Shown piece by piece: positions 1 through 7,674 of a stretch of 22,664 nucleotides of DNA. The stretch covers positions 1-22,664 of the forward strand of contig CAZGKE010000050.1 in NCBI GenBank assembly GCA_964526035.1. The letters are read 5' to 3'. Numbering within the stretch: position 1 is the stretch's first letter; each line of letters starts with the position of its first letter. A program made the position numbers and the translations under genes. This DNA is from DAOMOD01 sp964526035. Lineage in GTDB: Bacteria; Pseudomonadota; Gammaproteobacteria; Xanthomonadales; BPKI01. The notes under the pieces were generated by a model. The model did no database searches, was not told the origin of the DNA, and worked only from the letters and a program-made list of their open reading frames with translations.

Positions 1-2
1 TG

Positions 3-53
3 CAGAAGGCGGTGATGGCTGCGCTGGTGGGTGGTACAGGGCCTAGGGCCTAG
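3..53 (+). CDS. argF': Probable N-acetylornithine carbamoyltransferase, C-terminal fragment
   Basis: Only the last 16 codons are in the window; the gene begins to the left. The visible peptide is QKAVMAALVGGTGPRA followed by TAG. The part QKAVMAALV resembles the usual C-terminal helix of ornithine carbamoyltransferase-family proteins, which often ends in a lysine-alanine-valine-methionine pattern. In Xanthomonas the gene before argG/argE' in the arginine cluster encodes N-acetylornithine carbamoyltransferase, which makes N-acetylcitrulline from N-acetylornithine and carbamoyl phosphate. The call rests on this short match plus the following argE' and kinase/synthase fusion. The last residues (GPRA) and the stop codon are encoded by the first copy of the GGGCCTAGG repeat, so the repeat appears to have replaced the original end of the gene. 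No catalytic residue can be checked. Confidence 0.55.
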   Translation, partial: QKAVMAALVGGTGPRA

Positions 54-178
54 GGAACAGCCCGCGAGATTGCGACGCCTCTGAAATGAACCACAAAGCA
101 GCACGCCGAAACGTATGGGAAATGAAGTGCCGCTCCAAACTTGTCACTCTAGGCCCTAAGGCCTAGGCCCCAGGCCCT
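39..178. repeat. Intergenic GGGCC-rich repeat element, copy 1
   Basis: The left end (39-60) reads as tandem GGGCCTA units followed by GGAACAG. The right end (149-178) is the complementary CTAGGCCCTAAGGCCTAGG type, so the two ends could pair around a core of about 90 bp. The core starts with a GA-rich stretch and ATTGCGAC and matches the start of the core in copy 2 (GGAACAG, a short variable stretch, ATTGCGAC). The element overlaps the stop codon of the preceding gene and ends 24 bp before argG. It encodes no visible protein. It could be a non-autonomous mobile element or an RNA-processing or terminator structure; the sequence alone does not decide. Confidence 0.7.
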
Positions 179-202
179 CCTTCGCCACGCCGACACGACA
201 CC

Positions 203-1411
203 ATGACCGACCCCGCAAGCCCAACCCAAGACCTCGTCCTCGCCTTCTCCGGCGGCCTCGACACCAGCTTCTGCGTGCCGTACCTGAAGGAACGCGGCTT
301 CCGCGTGCACACCGTGTTCGCCGATACCGGCGGCGTCGATGCGGACGAGCGTGCCTACATCGAACAGCGTGCGGTCGAACTCGGAGCGGCTTCGCACGTC
401 ACGGTGGATGCCGGGCCGGAGATCTGGGCGTCCTTCGTAAAGCCGCTGATCCGCGGCGGACAGTGGTACCAGGGACAGTACCCGCTGCTGGTATCCGACC
501 GCTACCTGATCGTCGCAGCCTGTCTGCAGCGCTGCGACGAGCTGGGCACGAAGCACTTCGCCCACGGCTGCACCGGCATGGGCAATGACCAGGTGCGTTT
601 CGACCTGACCGTGAAGGCACTCGGCGACTATGAAGTCCATGCGCCGATCCGCGAGATCCAGCGCGAGCACAGTGAAGTGCGCGCCTATGAGCAGGCCTGG
701 CTCGACCAGCGCGGCTTCCCCACCCGCGCCAAGGCAAAGGCTTATACGATCAACGAGAACGTGCTCGGCGTGACCCTTTCAGGTGGCGAAATCGATCAAT
801 GGGATGCGCCTGGCGAGGGCGCGCGCGGCTGGTGCGCGACGCGCGACGCCTGGCCGGCCGAGGCGCTGGAGATCCGCATCGGCTTCGAGCAGGGCGAAGC
901 CGTCAGTCTCGACGGCGAGCGCCTGCCCGGCATCGATATCCTGAAGCGTCTGAATGCCGATTTCGCCCGCTACGGCGTCGGCCGCGGTCTCTATACCGGT
1001 GACACCACGATCGGACTGAAGGGTCGCATCGTCTATGAAGCGCCCGGTCTCGCCGCCCTGCATGCTGCACATCGCGCGCTGGAGGAAGCTGTCCTCAGCA
1101 AGCATCAGAACCGATTCAAGGTGACGGTGGCACAGAAGTGGACGGAGCTGGTGTACGAAGGATTCTTCCATGACCCGCTGAAGGCCGATATCGAGGCCTT
1201 CATCGACAGCAGCCAGCGCATGGTCAATGGCGAAGTCACCCTGCGCACCGAGGGCGGCACGGTCGATGCCGTCGCGGTCAGATCCCCCCACATCCTGCGT
1301 AGCGCCAGCGCCACCTATGCCCAGGCCGCCGACTGGGGCGTGGCCGAAGCGGAAGGGTTCATCCGGCTGTACGGGATGAGTTCCACGCTTTGGGCGGAGG
1401 TTAATCGGTGA
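203..1411 (+). CDS. argG: Argininosuccinate synthase
   Basis: This 402-residue protein joins citrulline and aspartate with ATP to give argininosuccinate, the penultimate step to arginine in the cytoplasm. The PP-loop of the ATP pyrophosphatase fold is at residues 16-22 (SGGLDTS), and the conserved substrate segment HGCTGMGNDQVRFD is at 121-134. Most well-known ArgG proteins have ATGKGNDQ here; the CTGM version is typical of a divergent branch. Length is normal for the family (about 400). The ATG at 203 is the first start in frame after the repeat element and places the PP-loop at the expected distance from the N-terminus; no clear Shine-Dalgarno is seen. Neighbours are argF' upstream and argE' downstream. 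In the acetylated pathway, deacetylation of N-acetylcitrulline by ArgE' would supply the citrulline. Identity is secure. Confidence 0.95.
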   Translation: MTDPASPTQDLVLAFSGGLDTSFCVPYLKERGFRVHTVFADTGGVDADERAYIEQRAVELGAASHVTVDAGPEIWASFVKPLIRGGQWYQGQYPLLVSDRYLIVAACLQRCDELGTKHFAHGCTGMGNDQVRFDLTVKALGDYEVHAPIREIQREHSEVRAYEQAWLDQRGFPTRAKAKAYTINENVLGVTLSGGEIDQWDAPGEGARGWCATRDAWPAEALEIRIGFEQGEAVSLDGERLPGIDILKRLNADFARYGVGRGLYTGDTTIGLKGRIVYEAPGLAALHAAHRALEEAVLSKHQNRFKVTVAQKWTELVYEGFFHDPLKADIEAFIDSSQRMVNGEVTLRTEGGTVDAVAVRSPHILRSASATYAQAADWGVAEAEGFIRLYGMSSTLWAEVNR

Positions 1412-1475
1412 GGGCAGCGCGCACGGGCCTATGTCGCTTCAGGGCCTGTGGGGCTTCAGTGCCTGGGGCGATTCA

Positions 1476-1633
1476 GTGCCCAGGGCTCAGGGCCCAGGGC
1501 CTAGGGAACAGTCTGCAGAATTGCGACACTCCATCAGAGACAAGCCCACCGCCAAACCGAATCTCAGGGGAAGGGCAATACCACCTCATTCCAAGGACCT
1601 CCAAGCCCTGAGCCCTGAGCCTTTCCCCTCTAG
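1476..1633. repeat. Intergenic GGGCC-rich repeat element, copy 2
   Basis: This element fills most of the 253-bp gap between argG and argE'. The left end (1476-1511) is a string of GGGCTCA, GGGCCCA and GGGCCTA units ending in GGGAACAG, as in copy 1. The core again starts with ATTGCGAC. The right end (1601-1620) is CCAAGCCCTGAGCCCTGAGC, complementary to the GGGCTCAGGGCCC part of the left end. Further GGGCCTG and TGCCTGGGG fragments upstream (1440-1468) may be decayed extra units. The gap holds no credible gene. An open frame runs through it into argE', but it reads the repeat and is not taken as coding. Confidence 0.7.
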
Positions 1634-1664
1634 CCAAACCCCACACTCAACGCCACTTTCGCAC

Positions 1665-2750
1665 ATGTTGCAATCAACCCTCCATCACCTGAAGGCCCTC
1701 GTCGCCCACGACACCCGCAACCCGCCACGCCTGATTGGCAGCGATGGGCTGATCGGCTATCTGCACGACAGCCTGGAGGGCTTCGAGCGGGTGGTCACCG
1801 ATCATGGTGAGGGCGCGGTGTCGCTGTTCGCGCGGCGCGGGAATCCCGATGTGGTGTTCAACTTCCATATGGACACGGTGCCGGATTCCCCGGCATGGAC
1901 ACGCAGCCCGTTCGAGCTGCATGTCGCCGATGACCGGGCGATAGGCCTCGGTGCCTGCGACATCAAGGGTGCTGCAGCGGCGATGCTGGCAGCCGTGCAG
2001 CGGGCACCGGGTGCAGTCGCCCTGCTTTTCACTACCGATGAGGAGGCCAATGATCCGCGTGGCGTGGGGGCATTCCTGGCACGAGATCACGGCTTCAGCC
2101 GCGCGGTGATCGCCGAACCAACCGGCGCACAGGCGGTGCTGGCGCATCGCGGTATCGCGTCGGTGGACGTGCGCTTTGCCGGACGCGCGGGCCACTCTTC
2201 CGGGCGCAGCTGGCAGACCGACAGCGCGCTGCATCGCGCCGTGCGCTGGGCGGGCAGGGCGCTCGATCATGCTGCTTCGCTGGATGACGAAAGCTTCGGC
2301 GGGCTGTCCGGTTTCCGCTTCAACATTGGCAGGATCGAGGGCGGCATCAAGGCCAACATCATTGCGCCCGACGCCTACCTGCGGTTCGGCTTCCGACCGC
2401 TGCCTTCGCAGTCGCTGGACGGTCTGCTTGGCGATTTCCGCAGTCTTGCCGGCGAAGGCGAGATTTCGCATTTCGCCGATACGTTTCGTGGCCCGCCGCT
2501 GCCTGCAGCTTCCGGTGATGCTGCGGCGGTGCAGCTTGTGGGCGCGCGCGCGCTGGCCGAAGAACTCGGGCTCCCGGTGGGAGATCCGGTGGATTTCTGG
2601 ACCGAGGCCTCGCTGTTCTCGGAGGCAGGCCTGACCGCCCTGGTGTTTGGTCCGGGCGACATCGCCCAGGCGCACACGGCCGATGAATGGGTGCTGCTTG
2701 ACCAACTCGAGGCGGTGGCCGGTCACTATCTGCGGATACTGTCGAAATGA
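1665..2750 (+). CDS. argE': M20-family deacetylase, probably N-acetyl-L-citrulline deacetylase
   Basis: This 361-residue protein is an M20 zinc metallohydrolase. Likely metal and catalytic residues are visible: FHMD (H68, D70), GACDIKG (D99), TDEE (E126, E127), AEPTG (E151) and the late AHTADEW (H337). In Xanthomonadales the enzyme at this place in the cluster releases acetate from N-acetylcitrulline to give citrulline for ArgG; related proteins act on N-acetylornithine. The choice of N-acetylcitrulline is inferred from context. The frame is open upstream to 1431, but that part is translated repeat, so the ATG at 1665 is chosen; the resulting length fits the family. The last four bases (ATGA) overlap the start of the kinase/synthase gene, which suggests translational coupling. 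Confidence 0.85.
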   Translation: MLQSTLHHLKALVAHDTRNPPRLIGSDGLIGYLHDSLEGFERVVTDHGEGAVSLFARRGNPDVVFNFHMDTVPDSPAWTRSPFELHVADDRAIGLGACDIKGAAAAMLAAVQRAPGAVALLFTTDEEANDPRGVGAFLARDHGFSRAVIAEPTGAQAVLAHRGIASVDVRFAGRAGHSSGRSWQTDSALHRAVRWAGRALDHAASLDDESFGGLSGFRFNIGRIEGGIKANIIAPDAYLRFGFRPLPSQSLDGLLGDFRSLAGEGEISHFADTFRGPPLPAASGDAAAVQLVGARALAEELGLPVGDPVDFWTEASLFSEAGLTALVFGPGDIAQAHTADEWVLLDQLEAVAGHYLRILSK

Positions 2751-4063
2751 ACGCGCACCGCGAAACCCGCAACGTGATAGTGCGGCTGCTGTCGAACATC
2801 GGCAGCGCCAAGGAAATCCAGCAGTACCTCAAGCGCTTCTCGCAGCTTGATGCCGATCGCTTCGCGGTGGTCAAGGTGGGCGGCGCGGTACTCAAGGAAG
2901 ACATGGCCAATCTGGTATCGTCGCTGGCGTTCCTGCAGCAGGTAGGCCTGACGCCCATCGTGTTGCACGGCGCAGGACCGCAGCTCAACGCCGAGCTGGA
3001 GTCTGCCAACGTCAAGACCCGTGTGATCGACGGCCTGCGGGTTACTCCGGCATCCGCACTGGCGGTGGTTCGACGCGTCTTCCACGCGGAGAACCTGCGG
3101 CTGGTCGAGGCCCTGCACGAGGTCGGCGCACGCGCAACTTCCATCACCGGCTCGGTGTTCGAGGCGGCGCTTCTCGATCGCCGCCGCTTCGGGCTGGTGG
3201 GTCGGGTGACCCGTGTTGACCGCAAGCCGATCGACGCCAGCATCCGCTCCGGCTCGATCCCGGTCATTGCAAGTCTCGGCGAGACCCGCGAGGGACAGAT
3301 CCTCAACGTCAACGCCGACTACGCCGCCAACGAGCTGGTCAAGACGCTCAAGCCCTACAAGATCATCTTCCTCACCGGCACCGGCGGCCTGCTGGATGGC
3401 GACGGCAACATCATCCATTCGATCAACCTCAGCACCGACTATGCCGAGTTGCGCAGGCAGCCCTGGCTGCACTCCGGAATGCTGCTCAAGCTCGGGCAGA
3501 TCAATGACCTGCTCAAGCATCTGCCCCTTGAATCTTCGGTATCGATCACGCGGCCGTCGGAGCTTGCCAAGGAGCTGTTCACCCATCGTGGTTCGGGCAC
3601 CCTGGTGCGCCGCGGCGAGAAGATCAGGCGCTACAGCCGCTGGGACCAGCTCGATCTGGTCAGGCTCAGGCACCTGATCGAATCCGGTTTCCGCCGCAAG
3701 CTCGCCGCCGACTACTTCAAGCGCACGCCTCTGTTTCGCGCCTACGTCAGCGAACACTACCGTGCCGCGCTGCTGCTGACCGTCGACGAAGGTTTCACCC
3801 ATCTCGACAAGTTCGCCGTGGCCGACGACGCCCAGGGAGAAGGACTTGGCCGCGCCGCCTGGCGACGCATGCGCAACGAGAACCCGAAGCTGTTCTGGCG
3901 CTCGCGACCCGGCAATGCGATCAACGATTTCTACTTCGAGGAAGCCGATGGCTGCGTCAAGTCCGAGAAATGGAACGTGTTCTGGTACGGCCTCGAGGAC
4001 TGGGATGATATTGCCCGCTGCGTGGCGCATTGTGAGGGGAGGAGGGTGACGCTCAAGGCGTAG
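2747..4063 (+). CDS. argB: Bifunctional N-acetylglutamate kinase / N-acetylglutamate synthase
   Basis: This 438-residue fusion performs the first two arginine steps: acetylation of glutamate with acetyl-CoA, then phosphorylation of N-acetylglutamate by ATP. The amino-acid kinase domain spans roughly residues 35-290, with the VKVGGAVL lysine/glycine loop near 41-48 and LHGAGPQL near 73-80. The C-terminal GNAT-like domain of the vertebrate NAGS type spans about 325-435 and shows LDKFAVADDAQGEGLGRAAW and the late FWRSRPGNAINDFYF motif. Such fusions are known in Xanthomonas and Maricaulis and are relatives of animal NAGS; arginine usually regulates them. A separate argA is therefore not expected. 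The start codon overlaps the argE' stop. The 3' end is followed 14 bp later by repeat copy 3. Confidence 0.93.
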   Translation: MNAHRETRNVIVRLLSNIGSAKEIQQYLKRFSQLDADRFAVVKVGGAVLKEDMANLVSSLAFLQQVGLTPIVLHGAGPQLNAELESANVKTRVIDGLRVTPASALAVVRRVFHAENLRLVEALHEVGARATSITGSVFEAALLDRRRFGLVGRVTRVDRKPIDASIRSGSIPVIASLGETREGQILNVNADYAANELVKTLKPYKIIFLTGTGGLLDGDGNIIHSINLSTDYAELRRQPWLHSGMLLKLGQINDLLKHLPLESSVSITRPSELAKELFTHRGSGTLVRRGEKIRRYSRWDQLDLVRLRHLIESGFRRKLAADYFKRTPLFRAYVSEHYRAALLLTVDEGFTHLDKFAVADDAQGEGLGRAAWRRMRNENPKLFWRSRPGNAINDFYFEEADGCVKSEKWNVFWYGLEDWDDIARCVAHCEGRRVTLKA

Positions 4064-4077
4064 CTGGTTTCAGGTGA

Positions 4078-4231
4078 GGGCTCAGGGCCCAGGGCTTTGG
4101 GCTTGGGGCCTAGAGTTGGCAAGTTCGCTTCGGCAACGCAATTTCGCGGCGTATCGCTATAGGCTTGGTTACCTTGCAACGCGACAACCCGCGCGCTTTT
4201 CCCCTCGGCCCTGATCCCTGGGCCCCAACCC
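4078..4231. repeat. Intergenic GGGCC-rich repeat element, copy 3
   Basis: The left end (4078-4113) contains GGGCTCAGGGCCCAGGG followed by degenerate GGGCTT units. The right end (4206-4231) contains CCCTGATCCCTGGGCCCC, complementary to the left end with few mismatches. The core differs more from copies 1 and 2 than they do from each other, though an AATTTCGCGGC stretch may correspond to their ATTGCGAC. The element occupies about 70% of the gap between the kinase/synthase fusion and argC and ends about 50 bp before the proposed argC start. Confidence 0.65.
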
Positions 4232-4281
4232 AACCGACGTCCATTCACAATTCACAAACCCGAGTCGAATCGAGACGAACC

Positions 4282-5241
4282 TTGCCTACACCCCGCCCAA
4301 CCATCTCCCTTGCCCTCATCGGCGCCCGCGGCCACGTTGGTGCGGAGCTGATCCGCCTGGTCGCGGCGCATCCGGCGCTTGAGCTGGTCTGCGTGAGTTC
4401 GCGGGAGCTTGCCGGGCAGGCGGTGGCCGCGGCCATGCCAGGCTACGCTGGCGATCTGCGCTTCGAGGCGCTGGACCCGGTGGCGGTGGCCGGGCGGGGC
4501 GCCGAGGTGGTCATTCTGGCGATGCCCAATGGCAAGGCTGCGCCCTTTGTCGAGGCGCTTGAGCAGGAGGCGCCGGACACGCTCATTGTCGACCTGAGTG
4601 CGGACTTTCGTTTCGACAAGGGTTGGTACTACGGCCTGCCAGAACTCACCCGCAAGGGTTACGCGGGCCAGCGTCGCATCAGCAATCCGGGTTGCTACGC
4701 CACCGCGATGCAACTCGCCGTGGCGCCGCTGCTGGACCGGCTTGCCGGTCCGCCGCAGTGCTTCGGCGTGTCCGGCTACTCCGGCGCCGGCACAACGCCA
4801 TCGCCGAAGAATGACCCCAAGCTTCTGCACGACAATCTGATGCCCTACAGCCTTTCCGCACATCTGCATCAGCGCGAGGTCACGCGGCACCTCGGTCAAC
4901 CGGTGGAGTTCTTTCCGCACGTGGCGGCATTCTTTCGCGGCATCTCGATGACCGTGAACATGCACCTGCGCGAAGCGATCATCCTTGATGACGCACGCGC
5001 CCTCTATCGCCAGCACTATGCGGACGAGCCTCTGGTCGAGATCGTCGATGAGGCCCCGTGGGTGAGCCGAATCGCGGGCAAACCCGGCGCGACTCTCGGT
5101 GGCTTTGAACTGGCCGATGACGGCCGTCGCCTGGTGCTGGTCTCGGTGCTCGACAACCTGCTCAAGGGCGCCGCGACGCAGGCGCTGCAGAACGTCAATC
5201 GGGCGCTGGATCTGCCCGAAACCACCGGCATCCCCATGTAG
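4282..5241 (+). CDS. argC: N-acetyl-gamma-glutamyl-phosphate reductase
   Basis: This NADPH-dependent enzyme reduces N-acetylglutamyl phosphate to the semialdehyde, the third arginine step. The Rossmann start IGARGHVGAELIRL is at residues 13-26. The catalytic cysteine is C138 in NPGCYAT. The segment SGYSGAGTTPSPKND and the HLHQREVTRHL and FFRGISMTV regions are also as expected. The frame is open further up, but those codons read through repeat copy 3. The TTG at 4282 is chosen because it gives 319 residues, matching the usual length of about 315, and starts just before the Rossmann strand. No ATG or GTG is available nearby and the Shine-Dalgarno is weak, so translation may be modest. The stop codon TAG lies inside a REP sequence, so the final residues may be repeat-derived. 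Confidence 0.92.
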   Translation: MPTPRPTISLALIGARGHVGAELIRLVAAHPALELVCVSSRELAGQAVAAAMPGYAGDLRFEALDPVAVAGRGAEVVILAMPNGKAAPFVEALEQEAPDTLIVDLSADFRFDKGWYYGLPELTRKGYAGQRRISNPGCYATAMQLAVAPLLDRLAGPPQCFGVSGYSGAGTTPSPKNDPKLLHDNLMPYSLSAHLHQREVTRHLGQPVEFFPHVAAFFRGISMTVNMHLREAIILDDARALYRQHYADEPLVEIVDEAPWVSRIAGKPGATLGGFELADDGRRLVLVSVLDNLLKGAATQALQNVNRALDLPETTGIPM

Positions 5242-5312
5242 GAGCCCACTCGTGGGCGACCATCGTCCCAACTTCGGCGCGCTTCCAGGGTCGCCCAGGG
5301 GTGGGTTCCTAC
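5238..5312. repeat. Inverted REP pair (REPIN/BIME-like) between argC and argH
   Basis: A 23-bp sequence starting GTAGGAGCCCAC and ending GGGCGAC lies at 5238-5260. Its inverted copy lies at 5290-5312 and matches at 20 of 23 positions. Each copy has the GTAG head and internal GC-rich palindrome (CCCAC..GTGGG in the first) of REP sequences. Two REPs in opposite orientation around a short spacer form the unit known as a REPIN or BIME, whose spread depends on RAYT (IS200-like) transposases coded elsewhere. The TAG of the first head is the argC stop codon. In RNA the pair could form a long hairpin inside the arg transcript. No RAYT gene is in the window. Confidence 0.85.
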
Positions 5313-5345
5313 GACAACGGTCGCCTCAGGAGGCACAATCACTCC

Positions 5346-6638
5346 ATGAATTCCAACTACCTCTGGCAATCCGAGGACTCCGCCACCGACGAGGCCATCA
5401 TGCGTTTCCTCGCCGGCGAGGACGTGATCCTCGATCGCGAGCTGCTGTCTTTCGACATCCTGGCCAGTCGCGCGCATGTCGGTGGACTGCAGCGCATCGG
5501 CATTCTCTCGAAGGAAGAAGGGGTACAGCTCGACGATGCGCTCGCCGAGTTGGGCGAGGAAGTGCTGGCCGGGCGCTTTCTGCTCGACTCGCGCTTCGAG
5601 GACGGCCACTCCGCCATCGAGGCGTGGCTGACCGCGAAGCTGGGGGATGCCGGGCGCAAGGTGCATACCGGCCGCAGCCGCAACGACCAGGTGCTGGTGG
5701 CTTCGCGACTGTGGCTGAAGGCGCGTCTCGCCGATCTCGGTGAGCGCTGTCGCTCCATCGCCCGTGTCTGCCTGGATCGTGCGGGCTCCGAGGCTGGCCT
5801 GGCGATGCCAGGCTATACGCATCTGCAGCGCGCAGTGGTCTCCTCCGCGGGGCACTGGTGGGCAGGCTGGGCAGAAGCCTTTGTCGATGATGCCTGGCGT
5901 GCCAACCAGGCTTCGGATTGGGTCGACGCGAATCCCCTTGGCACCGCTGCGGGCTACGGCGTCAACCTGCCGCTCGACCGCGACCACACCACCGAAGCGC
6001 TGGGATTCGCACGATTGCAGGTGAACCCCCACTACGCACAGCTTTCGCGAGGCAAGTTCGAGCTGGCGGCACTGGAAGCGCTGGCTCAGGCGCTTCTCGA
6101 TGTGCGCCGAATGGCCTGGGACCTGTCGCTGTTCACCAGCGCCGAGTTCGGCTTCGTCGCACTGCCGGATGTGTGGACCACCGGCTCTTCGATCATGCCC
6201 AACAAGCGCAATCCCGACGTCATCGAGCTGCTGCGCGCGCGCTACGCCGTGGTGGCAGGCGCACGCGCCGAGATCGAGCAGGTGCTGGCGCTGCCGTCGG
6301 GCTACCACCGTGACCTGCAGTTCACCAAGGCACCGCTGGTCCGCGCCCTTTGTCAGGGTCTCGACGCGCTGGCCCTGCTGCCGCGGCTGCTGGCCGACCT
6401 CGGCTGGAACCGCGAGCGCATGGCCGCGGCGATCGAGCCCTCGATGTATGCCACCGACCTCGCCGTGGAGCTGGCGCGCGATGGCGTGCCGTTCCGCGAG
6501 GCCTATCGACGGGTCAAGGCGCAGCTGGCTTCGCTGGCCGATCACGACCCTGCTGCAAGCATCTCCGCGCGCACTTCGCCCGGTGCGCCCGGTGCCCTCT
6601 GTCTTGATGCGATCGAGGCGCGATGGAACGCGCTCTGA
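5346..6638 (+). CDS. argH: Argininosuccinate lyase
   Basis: This 430-residue enzyme splits argininosuccinate into arginine and fumarate, the last step of the pathway. It belongs to the fumarase/aspartase superfamily. The signature GSSIMPNKRNPDVIEL begins at residue 280 and carries the catalytic serine of the mobile loop. HTGRSRNDQV is at 107-116 and the YTHLQ segment with the general-acid histidine is at 157-161. The ATG at 5346 is chosen over an in-frame GTG at 5301 because CAGGAGG lies at 5327-5333 and the earlier codons read the REP repeat. At 430 residues it is shorter than the 460 of many ArgH proteins but complete through the signature region. It closes the arginine cluster; proB/proA, often next in Xanthomonas, are not here. 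Confidence 0.95.
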   Translation: MNSNYLWQSEDSATDEAIMRFLAGEDVILDRELLSFDILASRAHVGGLQRIGILSKEEGVQLDDALAELGEEVLAGRFLLDSRFEDGHSAIEAWLTAKLGDAGRKVHTGRSRNDQVLVASRLWLKARLADLGERCRSIARVCLDRAGSEAGLAMPGYTHLQRAVVSSAGHWWAGWAEAFVDDAWRANQASDWVDANPLGTAAGYGVNLPLDRDHTTEALGFARLQVNPHYAQLSRGKFELAALEALAQALLDVRRMAWDLSLFTSAEFGFVALPDVWTTGSSIMPNKRNPDVIELLRARYAVVAGARAEIEQVLALPSGYHRDLQFTKAPLVRALCQGLDALALLPRLLADLGWNRERMAAAIEPSMYATDLAVELARDGVPFREAYRRVKAQLASLADHDPAASISARTSPGAPGALCLDAIEARWNAL

Positions 6639-6791
6639 ATGCGCGGGTTCGTCCCCGCCGCGCGAGCCGGGGCATCGATGTGTGCGCTGCTGTAAGCTCG
6701 GTCTTCGTGTGGTGAGCCTGGGGCGAGTGTTCCCGGGATTTGATGTACTTGATTGATGCGTTCCGTTTGCGGCGCGCGGGGGAGGGTGGTC

Positions 6792-7664
6792 ATGTCCAGA
6801 CGACCGTGGCAGTCGGCGCTTGCCTGTGTCCTTGTCTGCCTTGCTGCCACAGCGACGGCGCAGACGACGCGGGTCCTGATCGTGGGCGATAGCTGGGCGG
6901 CCGAGCAGTGGGGCGACGGTTCGCACGCGCTGGTTTTCAATGCCAATGGGTTCAGCGGCATTCTTGCCAGCGGCGCCCAGACCACGGAAAGCGGTTCGAC
7001 CGCCGAGCAGTGGAGCACGCCGGCCCGCCTGCAGATCATCGCCGACGCGCTGGCAGCGCAGCCATCCATCGACACCGTGCAGCTGACGCTCGGCGGGAAC
7101 GATTTCCTCGACGCGTGGAATACCGGCATGAGCGCGGGCGACGAAGCCGCGCTGATGCTGGCCATCACCGATCGGCTGGACACCATCTCGGCCTTCATTC
7201 TCGAGCAGCGGCCGGATATCGAGATCGTACTCAGCTTCTACGACTACCCGAATTTCGTCGACACCCTGGGCGGACTGCTGGGATTCTTCTTCTGTCGGCC
7301 CCTGTGGGAGGATCTCGGCGAGCCCACGCCCATCGAGCTCAATCTGGCGGCGCGCGCCTTCGAAGCGGTGTATGCCGACCTGGCGCTTCAGAACCCGCGC
7401 ATTCATCACGTCAGTCACTTCGGCACCATGCAGTTCGCCTTTGGCTTTCCCGACCAGGGGATCGCACCGGGCGACATCCTGCCGCCGGGCGACCTGGGGC
7501 GTCCCAGTCCGGTTGCGGCGATGCGCGACCGCGGGATCGGTCGCGACTGTTTCCATCTCAGTCCCGCAGGTTACGACCTGCTGGTGCAGAACCTGGTGGA
7601 CGGCTACTTCCGCGACCGCTTCAGCCGATTGTTCTCGGACTCCTTCGAATCGCCGGCCCGATAG
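6792..7664 (+). CDS. Secreted SGNH/GDSL-family hydrolase
   Basis: This is a 290-residue exported esterase/lipase-like protein. Residues 1-24 form a signal peptide (arginines, hydrophobic core, cleavage near ATAQ). Block I is GDSW at 32-35 with the nucleophile S34; block III is GGND at 101-104; block V is D252-x-x-H255 in DCFHLSPAGYDLL. These give the Ser/Gly/Asn/His set of the SGNH fold. The ATG at 6792 is chosen over an in-frame ATG at 6753 because GGAGG lies 6 bp before it and the signal peptide then starts properly. The substrate cannot be told. The C-terminus FSRLFSDSFESPAR contains an acidic-Phe-Glu tail like those on many exported proteins of related bacteria. The gene stands alone between argH and tspO, with a 153-bp gap upstream and no clear promoter. 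Confidence 0.85.
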   Translation: MSRRPWQSALACVLVCLAATATAQTTRVLIVGDSWAAEQWGDGSHALVFNANGFSGILASGAQTTESGSTAEQWSTPARLQIIADALAAQPSIDTVQLTLGGNDFLDAWNTGMSAGDEAALMLAITDRLDTISAFILEQRPDIEIVLSFYDYPNFVDTLGGLLGFFFCRPLWEDLGEPTPIELNLAARAFEAVYADLALQNPRIHHVSHFGTMQFAFGFPDQGIAPGDILPPGDLGRPSPVAAMRDRGIGRDCFHLSPAGYDLLVQNLVDGYFRDRFSRLFSDSFESPAR

Positions 7665-7674
7665 CGCGACTGTC

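Noticed and set aside
1431..1664. N-terminal extension of 78 codons on the M20 deacetylase
   Set aside because: The codons read repeat copy 2 and give a proline-rich, non-family sequence; the ATG at 1665 gives the normal length.
4165..4281. Upstream TTG start for argC
   Set aside because: The extra 39 codons are the end of repeat copy 3; the Rossmann domain begins just after 4282.
6653..6672. CCCCG...CGGGG inverted repeat after argH as a terminator
   Set aside because: Only five base pairs, a long loop and no T-run.
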